Shown here piece by piece: positions 25,688 to 34,300 of a stretch of DNA of 64,000 nt. The DNA is from Halovenus sp037080055. Its GTDB lineage: Archaea; Halobacteriota; Halobacteria; Halobacteriales; Haloarculaceae. Made by a program: the position numbers and the translations under genes. The stretch spans positions 248,001 to 312,000 of the forward strand of contig NZ_JBAOJI010000002.1 of assembly GCF_037080055.1 (NCBI RefSeq), written 5' to 3'. Positions within the stretch are counted from its first letter, which is position 1; each line of letters opens with the position of its first letter. The notes under the pieces are model-generated. The model did no database searches and had not been told where the DNA came from. It saw nothing but the letters and a program-made list of their open reading frames with translations.

Positions 25688-27163
25688 TCAACTTGTCCGG
25701 TGATCCGCTATTCCGAACCCGCGACGGCAGCGAAGCCGGTCAATTTCGGCGACGGCGGCGTAGCCGAGGCTGGCGGCAAGGACGAGAACGACCGCGCTGA
25801 CCGGCGAGCCGACCCACCACAGCGCCGCAGCGACTGCGAGTCCCACGGGGACTCCGAGGCTTCCGGGTCGGGCGGTCCGCACGCGGTTCAAAAGCGCCCA
25901 ACTGCCGAGTCCGGCCAGCGCACAGCCCCCGATTGCGAGCGAAAGCGCCGGCTGATCGACGAGGAATCCGCCGAAGACTGCGGCCAGGATCCCCACCCCG
26001 AACCCGAGCGCTGTCCGTTCGAGCGTCCCGACGGCCCGGCGCTTCGGCGTCTCAAACTGTTCCCCTCCCGTCTCATCGACACGCTTGTCTTGTCGGACTC
26101 GCTGGCCGGCGGTGACCGCCGTTTTGTCGCCGGTCGCTGCCGTCGACTCGCCGCCATCTGCTATCGCCGCTGACGCTTCGGACTCCTGTGTGCTCTCGGT
26201 TCCGGACCCGGAGTCGTCGAGCCACGGCGACTCGGTTTCGACGCCCGCGAACTCGACCGGCAGTCCGGCACTCATCTCGAAGGTCGGGCTGTCCTGTAGC
26301 TGGAAGTGTAGATGCGGCTCCGAGGAGTTGCCGGTGTGTCCGCAACGTCCGATCTCCTGTCCGCGGTCGACCGATTCGCCGGGTTCGACCGCAACGCTGC
26401 CGGGGACCAGATGGGCGAGACAGGAGAACTCCCCGGGTGCGTGCTGGATCGTCACGTAGTTCCCCCGGATGTCCCGCTTCAGCGGGTGTGAAACGCCGCC
26501 GCCTCGGCCGGGTTCGAGATCCGTCTCGAAGACATCGACGACGACGCCGTCGGCCGGCGCGAGGACGGGTTCGTCGTGACAGTAGTAGTTCTCGACAGCG
26601 GGGCTCGATCCCTCGGGCCGGGTCCGGCCGTCCTCGTCGGCGATGACGAAATCGTAGGCGTAGCGCTGATTGACCGGGAACCACGAGTGGGAGAACTCCC
26701 GATCCAAACTGCCGTTGACGACGGTCCACTCGCCGTCGACGGGCAGGCGATAGTCGACCGTGCGCTCGTCGCCGCGGGCGGGCAGCGACCCGCGGTGACG
26801 GACGGCCGCGACGGCCGAGCCGAGAAACTGGAAACTATCCTGCACCAGCATGAGGGGGTTCACGAACGTGAACGGGAGCATCCCGTAGAATACCGCCAAC
26901 TCCCGCCGGTCGCCCATCCCGATCCAGTCGGTCGGCGCTGTCGTCTCCTCGTCGCGTGCGAGTGCCGCGTCGACGACCGGTTCGAGAAGGACCCAGAACA
27001 GGGCGAGAAAGAACAGGCTAAACACCTGGAGGAATTCCAGCGAGTCGACGACGTAGCCGGGCAATGCGAGCAGTCCGAGCAGCCAGAGTCGTGCTGGATC
27101 GGCCCTCCGAAGCCACCGCCGAAGCCGCGTTCGCCAGTCAAGTCCTGCTGTCTGATTGGTCAT
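25688..27163 (-). CDS. Membrane-anchored M23 (LytM-type) metallopeptidase
   Basis: The 491-aa protein has two to three N-terminal membrane helices (~25-63, ~90-112), an M23 domain (~140-300), a Ser/Thr/Glu-rich linker and three to four C-terminal helices (~385-470). The M23 part shows NQRYAYDF with the zinc Asp (D171), preceded by FSHSW (H159) as possible first ligand, then ADGVVVDV, H251, and the PHLHF motif (H284/H286). M23 enzymes usually cut peptidoglycan peptides, which archaea lack, so the substrate must differ, perhaps surface glycoprotein. A TATA-like element (27184-27192) gives a leaderless start. Confidence 0.85.
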   Translation of the reverse strand: MTNQTAGLDWRTRLRRWLRRADPARLWLLGLLALPGYVVDSLEFLQVFSLFFLALFWVLLEPVVDAALARDEETTAPTDWIGMGDRRELAVFYGMLPFTFVNPLMLVQDSFQFLGSAVAAVRHRGSLPARGDERTVDYRLPVDGEWTVVNGSLDREFSHSWFPVNQRYAYDFVIADEDGRTRPEGSSPAVENYYCHDEPVLAPADGVVVDVFETDLEPGRGGGVSHPLKRDIRGNYVTIQHAPGEFSCLAHLVPGSVAVEPGESVDRGQEIGRCGHTGNSSEPHLHFQLQDSPTFEMSAGLPVEFAGVETESPWLDDSGSGTESTQESEASAAIADGGESTAATGDKTAVTAGQRVRQDKRVDETGGEQFETPKRRAVGTLERTALGFGVGILAAVFGGFLVDQPALSLAIGGCALAGLGSWALLNRVRTARPGSLGVPVGLAVAAALWWVGSPVSAVVLVLAASLGYAAVAEIDRLRCRRGFGIADHRTS

Positions 27164-27277
27164 TACTCCATGGGTGGTGCTGTTGATAATTAGTCATTTT
27201 GCGAACTCGATTTCACAAGAATTGTTCACATGGGATAGACCCGGAACGGTCTTTGGATCGCTCGCCTAAAGACGGGT

Positions 27278-28156
27278 ATGGATCTGGATGACGATCGATC
27301 GTCACCAGCGGCCGACGAGGTGGTCGATGCGCGCGAGGCGTTCGCGTTGCTCGGACAGGAGATCCGGCTGGATATTCTCCTCGCGCTGCTGGAAGACTGG
27401 GTGGCCGCCTACACCGAGCCGAAATCCTACGCCGAGTTGATGGACGCCGTCGGGATCGAAGACAGCGGCAAATTCAACTACCACCTCGGGAAACTGCGCG
27501 GGGTCTACGTCCGGAAGGTCGAGGACGGCTACGTGCCCACGGCGAGTGCAACTGCGCTGTATCGGGCGGTCCTCGCCACCCGTCCGACAGAGACGGTCGA
27601 ACACGAGCGGACCCTCGCCGACGTGAATTGCCCGTCCTGCGGAACCCAGCCGACACTGCGGTACGAACGGGGCTTCCTCACCGTCGACTGTCCGGCCTGC
27701 GAGCGGTGGGAGGGATTCACCTATCCGTTCCCGCAGAACGGCTTCGAGCAGTACGAATCCGGACGACTGCTTCCGGCGGTCCACGACCGGGTTCGTCACG
27801 AGGTCGGATTAGCACGGACCGGCCAGTGTCCGTCCTGTGCCGGGCCGATTGCGGTCGACCCGCGAGTCGACGTGCTCGACGAGCCCGATCACTGGATCGA
27901 ACTCGCCTGTGAGAGTTGTACGTTTGTCGTCGGGATCGATCTTCTTTCGGCGCTGCTTACCGACGACCGCGTCGCGGCCGCACTCCGGGAACTCGAAATC
28001 GATCCGACGGGCTACGACTGGGAGCGACCCGATGCGACCCGCACGATCCGCTCGCGTGACCCGCTCAGACTGTCGCTCACCGTCGAGGAGGCGTCTGGAA
28101 CCGCCACGATTGTGGCGACCGGAAATCTCGATATCGAACGGGTTACCGTCGAGTGA
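27278..28156 (+). CDS. Winged-helix regulator with C-terminal zinc ribbons
   Basis: The 292-aa protein starts with an ArsR-like winged helix (residues ~17-90: EAFALLGQEIRLDILLALL, then KFNYHLGKLRG as recognition helix). Two CxxC pairs follow, NCPSCG with VDCPACE (~117-145) and QCPSCA with LACESC (~187-220), which should bind zinc, and a C-terminal beta-rich domain ends the protein. This architecture is common in haloarchaea. The gene is divergent from the M23 peptidase over a 114-nt shared promoter region, so it may control that gene. Confidence 0.85.
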   Translation: MDLDDDRSSPAADEVVDAREAFALLGQEIRLDILLALLEDWVAAYTEPKSYAELMDAVGIEDSGKFNYHLGKLRGVYVRKVEDGYVPTASATALYRAVLATRPTETVEHERTLADVNCPSCGTQPTLRYERGFLTVDCPACERWEGFTYPFPQNGFEQYESGRLLPAVHDRVRHEVGLARTGQCPSCAGPIAVDPRVDVLDEPDHWIELACESCTFVVGIDLLSALLTDDRVAAALRELEIDPTGYDWERPDATRTIRSRDPLRLSLTVEEASGTATIVATGNLDIERVTVE

Positions 28157-28180
28157 TGCCTGCTCTGTCGGGGGGTATCA

Positions 28181-28186
28181 TTATAA
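28181..28186 (+). promoter_or_regulatory. TATA box fixing the start of the YegP-like gene
   Basis: ttataa is centred 27 nt before the ATG at 28211. An upstream in-frame ATG at 28190 is too close to the TATA box to be transcribed, so 28211 is the start, on a leaderless mRNA. Confidence 0.65.
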
Positions 28187-28210
28187 GGTATGCACTCATT
28201 CATTAGTGGT

Positions 28211-28864
28211 ATGACAGAGGAGACAATCCACGAGACAGAGGAAAAACGGAGTCGCCGCGGTATTTCGTCGTTCCTGCGACGGATCTCGAACCGACTCCGT
28301 CGGGGGGAACCGGTTCCGGCCGACGAGGAACAGACAGTCACCGTCGAACCGCCGGAGGAGGCCGACCTCAACGTCGAGATCGAGCGCGAAGATGGGAATA
28401 TTAGTCTCGAGGTCGATGTCGAGTGGCCCGAAGAGGAAGGCGGCGAGATCGAGATGGAGGCCCAGGCGAGCAAGGCAACGTTCCTGCTGTACGAAGACGA
28501 CGCCGACGAACACCGCTGGCGCCTTCGCCACGACAACGGCAACATCATCGCCAACGGCTCGGAGGGCTACGCCTCGAGACAGAAGGCCAAACAGGGCCTG
28601 GAAAGCGTCAAAGCGAACGTCGCTGGCGCGTACGTCGAGGATCTCTCGAAAGACGAACAGGAGGAATCACAGGAGGGCGGCAGCAAGGCCACCTTCGAGC
28701 TGTTCCGTGACAAGCAGGACAAATTCCGCTGGCGACTCGTCCACGACAACGGTAACATCATCGCCGACTGCGGACAGGGCTACTCCTCGAAACAGAAAGC
28801 CAAACAGGGGCTGAACTCGGTCAAATCGAACGCGCCGGGCGCACCCGTCGAAACCGAAGCGTAG
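28211..28864 (+). CDS. HVO_2922-type protein with two YegP/DUF1508 repeats
   Basis: The 217-aa protein has a basic, possibly membrane- or nucleic-acid-facing N-terminus (RRGISSFLRRISNRLRRG), an acidic middle, and two copies of the YegP-like module. Copy 1 (~92-145) and copy 2 (~160-212) each read KATF.L(Y/F)...F/HRWRL.HDNGNIIA, then GY(A/S)S(R/K)QKAKQGL.SVK. Single-module proteins of this family form dimers; here the duplication would make an internal dimer. Function is unknown. Strong promoter with a TATA box at -27. Confidence 0.85.
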   Translation: MTEETIHETEEKRSRRGISSFLRRISNRLRRGEPVPADEEQTVTVEPPEEADLNVEIEREDGNISLEVDVEWPEEEGGEIEMEAQASKATFLLYEDDADEHRWRLRHDNGNIIANGSEGYASRQKAKQGLESVKANVAGAYVEDLSKDEQEESQEGGSKATFELFRDKQDKFRWRLVHDNGNIIADCGQGYSSKQKAKQGLNSVKSNAPGAPVETEA

Positions 28865-28927
28865 GACCGCCCGCTGTTTTGAGTCGACAGTTCTATAACG
28901 GACTTTGTCTTAGATCCGATAGAGAAA

Positions 28928-29197
28928 ATGCTCGACAAAGTCAGTCCGAAAGTGAGCGCAGCACTGTCGTTCCCGGCGATGGTGATCGTGTCGCTGCCCT
29001 TCGCGTACATCACGGGCGCGTTCTCGATCATCCTGTCGGATCAGATCTTCGCACCGGGCGGCTACCCGACGACAGCGATTGGCTACGGCGTCGGGATCAC
29101 CGTCGGCCTGCTGTTTGCGTTCTGGGCCAGCTACGGCATGTACAACCTCGCCTCAGAGGTCCACGACGAGGCCGGCGAGGAGATGCCGACGGCATAA
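28928..29197 (+). CDS. Small two-helix membrane protein
   Basis: The 89-aa product has two clear membrane helices (~10-38 and ~47-70), connected by a GGYPTT turn, and an acidic tail (EVHDEAGEEM). A TATA-like tctataac at 28892-28899 precedes it and a stem-loop terminator follows, so it is probably a monocistronic gene. No family is recognised. Confidence 0.7.
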   Translation: MLDKVSPKVSAALSFPAMVIVSLPFAYITGAFSIILSDQIFAPGGYPTTAIGYGVGITVGLLFAFWASYGMYNLASEVHDEAGEEMPTA

Positions 29198-29252
29198 AAC
29201 AGCAGACAGCCGGGTCCGCACCCGACCATCGGAGAGCCGATGTCAGAGACAG

Positions 29253-29277
29253 CGGGGCTCCGCTCGCCCCGATTTTT
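29253..29277 (+). terminator. Stem-loop/T-run terminator
   Basis: Stem cggggc (29253-29258) pairs with gccccg (29266-29271), followed by a run of five T (29273-29277) and further pyrimidines. It lies ~55 nt after the small membrane protein gene. Confidence 0.55.
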
Positions 29278-29330
29278 CTTTCGACGAGGACGATGATAAG
29301 GACCACCTCGCGTTTCTGTAGCTGAAACGC

Positions 29331-30248
29331 TTACTCCTCTGCAAGCACCTCGTTCCCGAACGCCGTCAGCGCCGGCTTTGGATCGCGGCCGCTCAGACCG
29401 ACGATCACGTGATCGACGCCCAACTGCGCTATTCGCTCGAAATACTCACTGAACCACTCGATACCGGCCCGGTATCCCTGATGGATCGGCTCGGGATCGG
29501 CCGTCGGATCGTCCGCGAGTTCGGCCTGCAGCGCCATCGCGAACGGCTTTTCGCCGCCGGCATCCCGCCAGTCACCGAGAAACGACGCCAGCGTCTCGTC
29601 GGGAAGATGATAGAACAGCCAGCCATCGCCGTGTTCACCGATCCAGTCGAGGTCCTGTCTGGCGTGGCCGGTCGGGAGCAGCGGAATCTCTCCCGTCGGC
29701 TTGGGGACGAGATCGACGTCGCCGTCGAGACGGCCCCACGGCCCGTCGAGCGCCGGGAATTCTTCGGTCCACAGGCTGCGCAGCCAGCGGACGCTCTCTC
29801 GGAACAGTTCCCCACGCTCCGCTGCGTCGATCCCGAAGGCGTCGTACTCCGGGTCGCGGTCGCCCGTCGCGACGCCCATGACGAGTCGACCCTCCGAGAG
29901 ACGATCGATCGTCGCCGCACTCTTCGCGACGTGGATCGGATGCCGCAACGGCAAGACGACACTCGCGGTTCCGAGCGCGATGTCGTCGGTTCTGGCGGCG
30001 ACAGTCGCCAGCCACGGCCAGGTATCGAACGTCTGGCCAGCGTCGCCGAATTTCGGCCAGTACAGCGGCACGTCCCGCGCCCACAGCGCGTCGAAACCGA
30101 CGGACTCGGCGTGGACCGCGAGTTCGAGTTCCCGGCTGATCGAGGGCCGAGACGTTCGGGCGTCCGTGAGTGGGAAGCCGACACCGACCGTGAGTCGGTC
30201 GGTCTCGAACAGCGTCTGACCGCCCGAATCGGGGCTGTGCTGAGACAC
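29331..30248 (-). CDS. LLM-class flavin-dependent oxidoreductase
   Basis: A bacterial-luciferase-like TIM barrel of 305 aa. It begins TVGVGFPL, then ELAVHAESVGFDALWARDVP, a cis-peptide strand region LATVAARTDDIALGTASVVLPLRHP (split in function between flavin and phosphate binding), and LSEGRLVMGVATGDRDPEY. A late GHARQDLDWIGEHGDGW segment is typical of the TIGR03571 subgroup. Uses FMN or F420; haloarchaea make F420, but the choice cannot be read here. No ATG is well placed; GTG at 30248 is preferred, with TTG at 30275 as alternative. Confidence 0.85.
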   Translation of the reverse strand: MSQHSPDSGGQTLFETDRLTVGVGFPLTDARTSRPSISRELELAVHAESVGFDALWARDVPLYWPKFGDAGQTFDTWPWLATVAARTDDIALGTASVVLPLRHPIHVAKSAATIDRLSEGRLVMGVATGDRDPEYDAFGIDAAERGELFRESVRWLRSLWTEEFPALDGPWGRLDGDVDLVPKPTGEIPLLPTGHARQDLDWIGEHGDGWLFYHLPDETLASFLGDWRDAGGEKPFAMALQAELADDPTADPEPIHQGYRAGIEWFSEYFERIAQLGVDHVIVGLSGRDPKPALTAFGNEVLAEE

Positions 30249-30338
30249 GTCTGTTGTTCGGGTCCGGACGCTCAAGTGGCCACCGCTGTCGGCAGTCTCG
30301 CGCCGGGAAGAGCCATCAGCTATCCCCCAGATGCGTAC

Positions 30339-30347
30339 GTTTATGAC
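30339..30347 (+). promoter_or_regulatory. TATA box of the Tat lipoprotein gene
   Basis: cgtttatga is centred 27 nt before the ATG at 30370, consistent with a leaderless transcript and with choosing this ATG over the earlier one at 30331. Confidence 0.45.
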
Positions 30348-30369
30348 GCTCTCGCTGCGAGAAGAACGC

Positions 30370-30813
30370 ATGAACCGACGGACGTTCATCGCTTCGGGGC
30401 TGTGTGGGGTGGCGGGGGCGCTCGCGGGTTGTCTGGACACCGACGACGAAGACGGCTCCGAGGATGGACCGTCCGCGTCGGGTGATCATCGGGACGTAGA
30501 GGTCGAGGCGGAGAATCTCACGCGCGAGGCCGACAACCGAATCGTCGAAAACGGGCAGGTTTCGGTCATCCTCAAGGTGAAAAATGTCGGCACCGAACCC
30601 GAATACGCGGACGTTTCCTTACAGATGCGCGACCGCGAGGGGGCGGATCTCGGCTCGGTATACACCAGACAGTACGGCCCGATTGCACCCGACGATATCG
30701 CCGAACTGCGTTTCGATGTCGGAGAGGCTGAAGACCAGATCGGCGGCTACAGACTCGTCGTTCGCAGCGGGGACCCGCCCGACGACGACACTGACAACTC
30801 CTCGACGGAGTGA
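30370..30813 (+). CDS. Tat-exported lipoprotein with an FxLYD-like domain
   Basis: The 147-aa product opens with MNRRTFIASG and a hydrophobic stretch ending in LAGC, i.e. a twin-arginine signal with a lipobox, so it should be anchored on the outer face of the cell. An acidic spacer rich in Asp, Gly and Ser follows. The mature part (~50-135: QVSVILKVKNVGTEPEYADVS onward in short beta strands) resembles FxLYD/CARDB-type immunoglobulin-like domains. Ligand unknown. Confidence 0.78.
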   Translation: MNRRTFIASGLCGVAGALAGCLDTDDEDGSEDGPSASGDHRDVEVEAENLTREADNRIVENGQVSVILKVKNVGTEPEYADVSLQMRDREGADLGSVYTRQYGPIAPDDIAELRFDVGEAEDQIGGYRLVVRSGDPPDDDTDNSSTE

Positions 30814-30863
30814 GTTCGACCCGGACCGAAACCGGTAATTAGGAGCCGTTCGGCTGGGCGGAT

Positions 30864-31526
30864 ATGCGAGTGGTGGTGAACGCGGCGACAAGTGCAGACG
30901 GCAAACTCTCCTCGCGCGAGCGCGAGCAGATCGCTATCAGCAACGCGGCGGATTTCGAGCGGGTCGACCGACTCCGCGCCGACAGCGACGCGGTGATGGT
31001 CGGCGTTGGGACGGTGCTCGCGGACGATCCCTCGCTGACACTGGACGACGAGGAACTGATCGCCGACCGGACCGACCGCGGCGACTCGCCGCAACCGGCC
31101 CGCGTCGTCGCGGATTCGCGGATTCGAACCCCGCCGGACGCTGCCGTCCTCGACGACGATGCCGAGAGCTATCTACTGGTCAGCGAGGCGGCCCCGGCCG
31201 ATTTCGTCGCACAGATGGAAGAATCCGGCGCGACAGTGATTCAGGCCGGTCAGTCTCGCGTCGACCTCGCGGCCGCGTTCGACGACCTCGCCGACCACGG
31301 CGTCGACCAACTGATGGTCGAGGGCGGCGGTGAGATCATTTATTCGCTGTTCGAGGCCGATCTCGTCGATCGCCTCTCCGTGTTTGTCGGCCCGATGATC
31401 GTCGGCGGTCGAGACGCTCCGACGCTGGCCGACGGCGACGGCTTCACCGAGGATTTTCCGGCGCTGTCGCTCGAAGATATCGAGCAACTCGGTGAGGGGG
31501 TTGTCCTCACGTATACAGTCGAGTAA
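30864..31526 (+). CDS. arfC: 2,5-diamino-6-(ribosylamino)-4(3H)-pyrimidinone 5'-phosphate reductase
   Basis: The 220-aa protein has the RibD C-terminal/DHFR-like fold: VVVNAATSADGKLSSRERE (~3-21), DAVMVGVGTVLADDPSL (~43-59), QLMVEGGGEIIYSLFEADLVD (~150-170, split around the GGG NADPH loop) and VGPMIVGGRDAPTL (~176-189). In archaea this enzyme reduces the ribosyl side chain in riboflavin and F420 chromophore synthesis before deamination. Length fits the archaeal stand-alone reductase. It follows the lipoprotein gene by 50 nt. Confidence 0.9.
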   Translation: MRVVVNAATSADGKLSSREREQIAISNAADFERVDRLRADSDAVMVGVGTVLADDPSLTLDDEELIADRTDRGDSPQPARVVADSRIRTPPDAAVLDDDAESYLLVSEAAPADFVAQMEESGATVIQAGQSRVDLAAAFDDLADHGVDQLMVEGGGEIIYSLFEADLVDRLSVFVGPMIVGGRDAPTLADGDGFTEDFPALSLEDIEQLGEGVVLTYTVE

Positions 31527-31546
31527 CTAGGTTCGCAGTCGCCTGT

Positions 31547-31831
31547 TCAGTGCTCGTGACCGACCATGTCGGCGAAGGACTGGCCGAATCGCTCCTCGAA
31601 CAGTTCCATCGTCTTCTCCTCGGCGGCCTCGACATCCTCGCCGACATCCTCCTGCGTGTGGTGGATGATGCCGTGGATCTGCTGGGCGACGCCGAGCAGC
31701 GCCAGATCGCCTAGCACTGTCGGAACGCCTTCGTCGCTCTCGTTGAGCAGCTCGATTGCGTCGACCGGAATCTCCAGTTCGTCTTCGTCCTCGTCGGTCT
31801 CGATGGTAACGGTGACTGTTTCGGTTGCCAT
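31547..31831 (-). CDS. Small acidic conserved haloarchaeal protein
   Basis: The 94-aa product starts MATETVTVTIETDEDEDE, a beta-strand-rich acidic N-terminus, and continues with a helical C-terminal half (ALLGVAQQIHGIIHHT ... MELFEERFGQSFADM). I believe homologues occur across haloarchaea, but no function is known. It is convergent with the riboflavin-pathway gene. The ATG at 31831 is the only suitable start. Confidence 0.7.
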   Translation of the reverse strand: MATETVTVTIETDEDEDELEIPVDAIELLNESDEGVPTVLGDLALLGVAQQIHGIIHHTQEDVGEDVEAAEEKTMELFEERFGQSFADMVGHEH

Positions 31832-32063
31832 ACATTCGATAGGGAGTGGCGGACATAAACATCTCCGGATCGATTCCCAGACTCTGGCGTCGGAGGCGCT
31901 ATCTGTCCTCCCAGTTGGGGTTCGAATTGTTCTCTTTCTGTATCGCCTTCCGTCCATTATGTTTCCGGATAAGACAACTAACAACCGTAGAATGCACGCT
32001 TCTTTGTCAGTTTGTCTGATCGTGGGCCGTAAGATTGAACACCGCAACCACCGACCACCAGAT

Positions 32064-32849
32064 ATGGCACGCGAGTACACCATGGATCGGCGAGCGTACC
32101 TCACGACGGTCGGTGCCGCGGGAGCGACCGCGATGCTAGCTGGCTGTACGCAGGAAGGTACCGGCGGCTCCGATTCGGAAACGCTAGTTCCCGGCACTGC
32201 CCCCGGATTCGCACCGTTCGAGTTCAAAGAGGGCGGCGAACTGACCGGCTTCGACATCGACCTCCTCGACGCCGTCGCCGAGGAGGCCGGCTACGAACTC
32301 GCCGAGTGGACTGAACTCGACTTCGAGACACTCATTCCGTCGCTGACCGAGGGCGATATCGACATCATCGCTGCAGGCATGACGATCACCGACGAACGAG
32401 CCGAGCAGATCGCCTTCTCTGATCCGTACTTCGAGTCAAACCAGTCGGTTCTCGTTCAGGAAGGCGGCAGCTTCCAGCCCGGGTCGGAGAGCGATCTGTC
32501 GGGCAACCGCGTCGGCGCACAGTCGGGAACGACCGGCGAGGGGGAGGTCGAACGGATGATCGAGGAGGGGACGCTCAGCGGTGACAACTTCCGGCAGTTC
32601 GAGAACTACCCACTCGCGATCGACGCACTCGAAAGCGGCGATGTCGCCGCCGTCGTCGCAGACGTTCCGGTGGCCGAGAACTTCGCTGGCTCCCGCGACG
32701 TGGAGATTGCCTTCACGATCCAGACGAACGAGAACTTCGGGTTCGGGATGCGACAGGACGACGACCGGATCGAAGACATCAACGACGGGTTGAGTGCAGT
32801 CCAGGAAGGCAGCACCTACGACGACCTCGTCAGCGAGTACTTCGGCTAA
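32064..32849 (+). CDS. Amino-acid ABC transporter substrate-binding lipoprotein
   Basis: The 261-aa protein starts with a twin-arginine signal (MDRRAYLTT, hydrophobic run, MLAGC lipobox), so it is exported folded and lipid-anchored. The mature part is a type II periplasmic-binding fold of the polar amino-acid family: FAPFEFKEGGELTGFDIDLLDAVAEE (in two parts, ~45-70), FSDPYFESNQSVLV, and RVGAQSGTTGE. It hands an amino acid to the permeases encoded next. The start may also be the ATG at 32082. Confidence 0.92.
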   Translation: MAREYTMDRRAYLTTVGAAGATAMLAGCTQEGTGGSDSETLVPGTAPGFAPFEFKEGGELTGFDIDLLDAVAEEAGYELAEWTELDFETLIPSLTEGDIDIIAAGMTITDERAEQIAFSDPYFESNQSVLVQEGGSFQPGSESDLSGNRVGAQSGTTGEGEVERMIEEGTLSGDNFRQFENYPLAIDALESGDVAAVVADVPVAENFAGSRDVEIAFTIQTNENFGFGMRQDDDRIEDINDGLSAVQEGSTYDDLVSEYFG

Positions 32850-32855
32850 GTAGCG

Positions 32856-33572
32856 ATGGATCCGATCGTCCTGCAGGGAAGCGACTGGGCGTTCATTCTC
32901 TCGAACTGGGACCAGCTACTGCTGGGGACTGCCGTAACGATTCTGCTGACGATCTCCAGTCTCCTCGTCGGCTTTCTGGCCGGATTTCCGGCCGGCGCAG
33001 CCGAGGTGTACGCCCCTGGCTGGCTCCGAACGCCCGTGAACACTGCGGGCGTGATCCTCCGCGGCACGCCGATCGTCGTGTTGATCTTCCTGTTTTTCTT
33101 TCTGCTGCCGATCCCGCAACTCGGGACGTTCATCATCATCGATGCCAAGGTGAAGGCCTTCGTCGTCGCCACGATCGCACTCGGCTTGCGGTCGGCGGCG
33201 TATCAGGCGCAGGTGTTCCGCGGCGCGATCCAGTCGATCGACGAGGGACAGATGGAGGCCGCCCGCTCGATCGGACTCACGAAGATCGGAGCGATCCGTC
33301 ACGTGATCTTTCCGCAGGCGGTTCGGCGCTCTGTCCCCGGGTTTCAAAACGAGTTCACGATTGTCCTGAAGGATACGAGCATCGCTTTCGCGATCGGACT
33401 GGCCGAACTGCTCACCCGGTCCGAACAGCTCTATCTCCAGCCCGGTCACGATTCGGCAGTGACCGAGGTGATCATTACGATCTCAGTCATCTACTTCGTG
33501 CTCACTTTCACGACGAACCGCGCGCTCGACGCGCTCGAAGACAGATACGCGATTCCAGAGGGATCAGCATGA
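32856..33572 (+). CDS. Amino-acid ABC transporter permease (HisM/GlnP family)
   Basis: A 238-aa permease with five membrane helices. It carries the polar amino-acid family's signatures: RGTPIVVLIFLFFFLLP (~67-83), GLRSAAYQAQVFRGAIQSIDEGQMEAARSIGLTK (the EAA coupling loop, in two parts, ~109-142) and a final EDRYA. It starts 6 nt after the binding-protein gene and overlaps the ATPase gene by 4 nt. Confidence 0.93.
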   Translation: MDPIVLQGSDWAFILSNWDQLLLGTAVTILLTISSLLVGFLAGFPAGAAEVYAPGWLRTPVNTAGVILRGTPIVVLIFLFFFLLPIPQLGTFIIIDAKVKAFVVATIALGLRSAAYQAQVFRGAIQSIDEGQMEAARSIGLTKIGAIRHVIFPQAVRRSVPGFQNEFTIVLKDTSIAFAIGLAELLTRSEQLYLQPGHDSAVTEVIITISVIYFVLTFTTNRALDALEDRYAIPEGSA

Positions 33573-34300
33573 GTCTGTTAGACGTTGATTCTGTATACAA
33601 ATCCTACGACGAAGAGGAGGTACTGCAAAACGTCAGCTTCGCGCTCGACCAGCAAGATGTCGAAGTGATCGTCGGCCCGAGTGGGTCGGGGAAATCGACG
33701 ATGCTCCGCTGCGTGAATCGGCTGACAGAAATCGACGACGGGACCATCTCTCTCAACGGCGAGGACATCCACGACCTCGACGAGAACGAACTCCGGCGAC
33801 GGGTCGGGATGGTGTTTCAGGACTCGAATCTCTTCGCTCACCTGAGTGCCCGCAAGAACATCACGCTCGGACTCCGCGAGGTGCTCGGCGTCCCCGCCGA
33901 GGAGGCCCGCGAGCAGGCGATGGAGTACCTCGAACAGGTCGGCCTCGCAGCGCAGGCCGACTCCTACCCTGCGGAACTGTCCGGCGGACAGAAACAGCGG
34001 GTCGGCATCGCCCGCGCCCTGGCGATGGAGCCCGAACTCATCCTCTTCGACGAGCCGACCTCTGCGCTTGATCCGGAACTGATCGGCGAGGTGCTGACGG
34101 TGATGCGTGACCTCGCCGAGAAGGGAATGACGATGCTCGTCGTGACCCACGAGATGGACTTCGCCCGGTCGGTTGCCTCCCGAATCATGTTCCTCGACGA
34201 GGGACAGATCGTCGAACGCGGTCAGCCAGAACAGCTCTTCGAGAACCCCCGCGAGGAACGAACGAGACAGTTCCTCGGCGAAATCGCCGAGATCTACTGA
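33569..34300 (+). CDS. Amino-acid ABC transporter ATP-binding protein (GlnQ-like)
   Basis: The 243-aa ATPase shows Walker A GPSGSGKST (~32-40), Q-loop VFQDSNLFAH (~85-94), signature LSGGQKQRV (~139-147), Walker B LILFDEPTSALDP (~158-170), and an H-loop VVTHEMDFA. It matches GlnQ/HisP importers. Coupled by 4 nt to the permease upstream and by a 1-nt stop/start overlap to the second permease downstream. Confidence 0.95.
   Translation: MSLLDVDSVYKSYDEEEVLQNVSFALDQQDVEVIVGPSGSGKSTMLRCVNRLTEIDDGTISLNGEDIHDLDENELRRRVGMVFQDSNLFAHLSARKNITLGLREVLGVPAEEAREQAMEYLEQVGLAAQADSYPAELSGGQKQRVGIARALAMEPELILFDEPTSALDPELIGEVLTVMRDLAEKGMTMLVVTHEMDFARSVASRIMFLDEGQIVERGQPEQLFENPREERTRQFLGEIAEIY

Noticed and set aside
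31115..31135. tRNA T-arm-like ggattcgaacccc
   Set aside because: It lies inside the riboflavin-pathway reductase gene, and no acceptor or anticodon arm can be drawn around it.
31915..31935. T-loop-like ggttcgaatt in the 31832-32063 intergenic region
   Set aside because: The flanking bases do not form a 5-bp T-stem and no cloverleaf fits. I see nothing else in that interval besides a weak promoter.
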